This document shows positions 60,903-64,000 of a stretch of 64,000 bases of DNA, piece by piece; the first letter of the stretch is position 1; each line of letters starts with the position of its first letter. Under the pieces are notes generated by a model. That model was not told the origin of the DNA. It worked only from the letters and a program-made list of their open reading frames with translations, and did not search any database. Where the stretch lies: positions 17,340,001 through 17,404,000 of the forward strand of contig CM042541.1 of NCBI GenBank assembly GCA_023630585.1, written 5' to 3'. The DNA comes from Cranoglanis bouderius. Lineage: Eukaryota; Chordata; Actinopteri; Siluriformes; Cranoglanididae. The translations under genes were made by a program, and so were the position numbers.

Positions 60903-61579
60903 TAGTTCTGTTTCTTTTTTATATACTGGTCCATGAGGCATCATTATGAGCAGAGAGCAAGAGAAAGGAAAAGTATGATGAGAAAGGAAATGTGGCTTTT
61001 TATGTGTCAGAAAGATGAAATACAATGTTATTTTTTCCCAAGCAGACTCGATTTTTTATGTGGACATAAAGATTGACTCTGTATTTGCGCTGCTTGCTGA
61101 TGAAAAGATGTTCCTGCAGTACCTCTTTGCCCTCAATACTTAAGAAGATTATTAGCACAGCCTCTAAATAATGGATCAGATCTAACATAAACTGTCATAA
61201 CTTTGAATCCCTGTTACTTCAATCAGGTATATTAATTATGCTGAGAAAATTGAAAAAAAAACAAACAAACAACAACAACAAAAAAAAGATCAGATAAAGA
61301 AGAAAGCCTACAGCAAATTAGAAGTAGCCACATTTAAGTTAATGCATGTGCCACTGTGAAATCAGTTTTGTCACTGTGGCAGACAAGCTTTAAAACCAGG
61401 ACAAATTGAGACAGAGTTGGTGAGTCTTGCCAGTCACAGTCGCTTCAGTCTGCCAAGGCCTGCATATGAAGCTGAGGAGTGCAACATGTTATATGAATGA
61501 GATAACTGTGTTTTCTCAGTCAATTTTCCATCTTCTTATGGCATTTTGCAAGTGCTTAATGAAAACACAAAAAATAGAG
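60903..61579. other. Gene-free stretch
   Basis: Nothing supportable; A-rich run at about 61254-61290. Confidence 0.45.
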
Positions 61580-61687
61580 GCTGTGAAAAATTGGCTTTAT
61601 AGTTTAACCTTTTGATCTTTTGTTTAAAAAAAAATCACAAAAATACTCTGCTCTCATGGATATCAAACAATTGCAAACAAAACACAG
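61580..61687 (+). mobile_element. Tc1 family 7 5' fragment, copy c
   Basis: AGGCTGTGAAAAATTG through CAAACAATTGCAAACAAAAC matches 35.73-35.82 kb. It is broken by an LTR insertion at the same place where the family would continue CACAGGTTTATA. Confidence 0.8.
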
Positions 61688-62278
61688 TGTTAGGTCGCAC
61701 CACGAGCGCGACTCCAGTTCCCAGCATCCCCAGCGGCCGGCAAGCATGGCCGCCGCAAACTCCACCTCCCAAATCACGCACAGACTCTCACACTCACGTT
61801 CACGTCATGACACTGACTCCGCTTCCCAGCCTACACAGCGGCCTCCAAACATGGCCGCCATGGACTACACATCCCAGGACACTCCCACACTCCCGCGCTC
61901 ACAGTCACCCTCATTCTGATTACACACCTGTGGTTAATTTCAATGTTCATTCACTTCACCCTATTTAAGGACTTTTGTTTGTCACGCTCGACGTGAGGTA
62001 TTGTACGTTCGCTTAGATATTGCATATACTGAGCACTTTTCATGGACTGTTAATCTGGCTTTTGTACCCTGCTCTGTTTCACCTTGACTGTGAATTATCG
62101 CTTTGACCCTGTTGATTACTACTGTTAGTTGTGTATCGAACTCTGCTACGTTTTGGTTTCCGGAATATTGCCTAACCTTTGATATACCTGTCTGCCTGTG
62201 TTTTTGAACTCTGCCTGTTTTTGACTACTCTCTAGATTTGCTATTTTTGGAACTGTTTGAATATATACCAACATAACA
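61688..62278 (+). mobile_element. Solo LTR, TSD CACAG
   Basis: It starts TGTTAGGTCGC and ends CATAACA, with CACAG on both sides (61683-61687 and 62279-62283), a perfect 5 bp duplication. TATA-like CCTATTTAAGGAC lies near 61963. The GC-rich left part carries two ACATGGCCGCC/GCATGGCCGCC words, as does the LTR at 22781. Confidence 0.88.
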
Positions 62279-62281
62279 CAC

Positions 62282-62283
<2 letters not shown>

Positions 62284-62380
<97 letters not shown>

Positions 62381-62414
62381 TATAAAATAAACAAATAAAT
62401 AAATAAAGAAATAA

Positions 62415-62494
<80 letters not shown>
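62284..62494. repeat. (TA)n microsatellites
   Basis: Two long TA runs (about 62284-62370 and 62417-62494) separated by an AAATAAATAAAT-rich spacer. Confidence 0.94.
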
Positions 62495-62497
<3 letters not shown>

Positions 62498-62507
62498 TAT
62501 ATACAAA

Positions 62508-63223
62508 CTGTCAGAAACCGTCTCAGGGAAGCTCATCTGCATGCTCGTCATCCTCATCGGGGTCTCAACCTGACTGCAGTTCGTCGTCGTAACCGACTTG
62601 AGTGGGCAAATGCTCACATTCAATGGTGTCTGGCACTTTGGAGAGGTGTTCTCTTCACGGTTGAATCCCGGTTTTCACTGTACAGGGCAGATGGCAGACA
62701 GCGTGTATGGCATCGTGTGGGTGAGCGGTTTGCTGATGTCAACGTTGTGGATCGAGTGGCCCATGGTGGCGGTGGGGTTATGGTATGGGCAGGCATATGT
62801 TATGGGCAACGAACACAGGTGCATTTTATTGATGGCATTTTGAATGCACAGAGATACCGTGATGAGATCCTGAGGCCCACTGTTGAGCCATTCATCCATG
62901 ACCATCACCTCATGTTGCAGCATGATAATGCACGGCCTCATGTTGCAAGGATCTGTACACAATTCCTGGAAGCTGAAAACATCCCAGTTCTTGCATGGCC
63001 AGCATACTCACCGGACATGTCACCCATTGAGCATGTTTGGGATGCTCTGGATCGGCGTATACGACAGCATGTTCCAGTTCCTGCCAATATCCAGCAACTT
63101 CGCAGAGCCATTGAAGAGGAGTGGACCAACATTCCACAGGCCACAATCAACAACCTGATCAACTCTATGCGAAGGAGATGTGTTGCACTGCGTGAGGCAA
63201 ATGGTGGTCACACCAGATACTGA
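62508..63223 (+). pseudogene. Tc1 transposase catalytic domain, first Asp replaced
   Basis: One open frame of about 238 codons runs from TVRNRLREAHLHARRPHRGL to EANGGHTRY and TGA. The catalytic motifs are FTVESRFSLY (first acid, Asp expected, Val found at 62660-62662), LQHDNARPHVA (second Asp) and YSPDMSPIEHVWD (third Glu). It is the least frameshifted transposase here, but lacks the HTH domain and one catalytic acid, so it should be inactive. Confidence 0.9.
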
Positions 63224-63535
63224 ATGGTTTTCGGACCCCCCCGGACCCCCCAATACAGTAAAACTGCACATTTTAGAGTGGCCTTTTATTGTGGCCAGCC
63301 TAAGGCACACCTGTGCAATAATCATGCTGTCTAATCAGCATCTTGATATACTTGTGAGGTGGATGGATTATCTCAGCAAAGGAGAAGTGCTCACTAACAC
63401 AGATTTAGACAGATTTGTGAACAATATTTGAGAGAAATAGGCCTTTTGTGTACATAGAAAAAGTCTTAGATCTTTGAGTTCAGCTCATGAAAAATGGGGG
63501 CAAAAACAAAAGTGTTGCATTTATAATTTTGTTCA

Positions 63536-63536
<1 letters not shown>
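62508..63536 (+). mobile_element. Tc1-like element, family 10, 5'-truncated
   Basis: It starts within the transposase, directly after a TA microsatellite. The 3' part ends GTGTTGCATTTATAATTTTG then TTCAG and another TA microsatellite. The 3' non-coding region is intact in appearance. The 5' TIR and the N-terminal HTH are missing. Confidence 0.88.

Positions 63537-63615
<79 letters not shown>
63537..63615. repeat. (TA)n microsatellite
   Basis: About 39 TA units between two Tc1 elements. Confidence 0.95.
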
Positions 63616-63618
<3 letters not shown>

Positions 63619-64000
63619 CAGTGGGTATAGAAAAGAATCACCCCCCTTTAAAATAATCACAGTTTGTTGCTTTGCAGACAGAAATGAAGACAGACACAGT
63701 TTTTGTTTCATCCAGCTGTATTTGCTCAGTGCAACTTATAACATCCAAGTGAAAGATATAACACCAACATGTCAGAAAAAAATAAAAAGATAAAAAAACA
63801 GAATCACTGAGTTGGAAAAAGGATCACCCCCCTCCTAAAAATGGCTTGTAATAAGGTGTAGCTAATCACCTTCTCAATGGCACACAAAGCCATTTGACTT
63901 TCAACTGTGATCAGCTGTGGTCATTTTGATTAGCTCAGCATGAAAAGAGCTTTCCTGGAGCATTTTGTAGTGCAACTGAAGCAAACAATCAACTATGGGT
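63619..64000 (+). mobile_element. Tc1-like transposon, family 5 copy c, cut by window end
   Basis: The left end CAGTGGGTATAGAAAAGAAT follows TA and matches 52500 onwards almost base for base, up to the transposase start (AACTATGGGT at the window edge). Confidence 0.92.

Overview
This window is nuclear DNA of a ray-finned fish. It has multi-exon genes with GT/AG introns, long microsatellites, and dense Tc1/mariner, LTR, LINE and SINE repeats. The repeat mix resembles catfish-type genomes, but I cannot fix the species from sequence alone. Nothing bacterial or phage-like is present.

Host genes. (1) A single-exon four-helix membrane protein, TMEM127-like, lies on the minus strand at 1039-1716. 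(2) A tandem family of SLC6 neurotransmitter-type transporters (GABA/betaine/taurine branch) lies on the minus strand between 6.8 and 20.6 kb. One copy (16046-20579) can be followed through 14 correctly phased exons giving 582 residues. A second (6782-9241) has exons 1-10 only, with two destroyed splice acceptors. A third (9463-9960) keeps exons 6 and 7 only. Where exon 1 can be seen, the copies carry Asn at the TM1 substrate-site position that is Tyr in GAT1 and Glu in GAT2/GAT3/BGT1. (3) A few orphan exon-like segments on the minus strand at 24.7, 29.3 and 31.7 kb could belong to unrecognised genes.

Mobile DNA fills most of the rest. At least a dozen Tc1/mariner elements or fragments from about eight families are present, all damaged (frameshifts, stops, lost TIRs, and in one case loss of a catalytic Asp). 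There are four or five LINE fragments, several tRNA-derived SINE pieces, a decayed SCAN-gag Gypsy, three solo LTRs (one uncertain), and a 1.2 kb TRIM-like element (23406-24587, TSD CAAGA). A 4.4 kb LTR retrotransposon (41988-46383, TSD ATACT) has no recognisable pol. Several insertions are nested, which gives a relative order of events.

The most striking object is the 4.4 kb LTR element. Directly after its gag-like domain, in the same frame, it encodes a zinc finger that looks like the N-terminal C6H2 (MYND-like) finger of methionine aminopeptidase 1, where a CCHC knuckle would be expected. A series of 26-residue tandem repeats and other low-complexity blocks follows, and no pol. This suggests a non-autonomous retrotransposon that captured a host zinc-finger segment. 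Its leader after the 5' LTR (GAATACTTCGCC, then an ATGGATGCAG start) is shared with the TRIM-like element.
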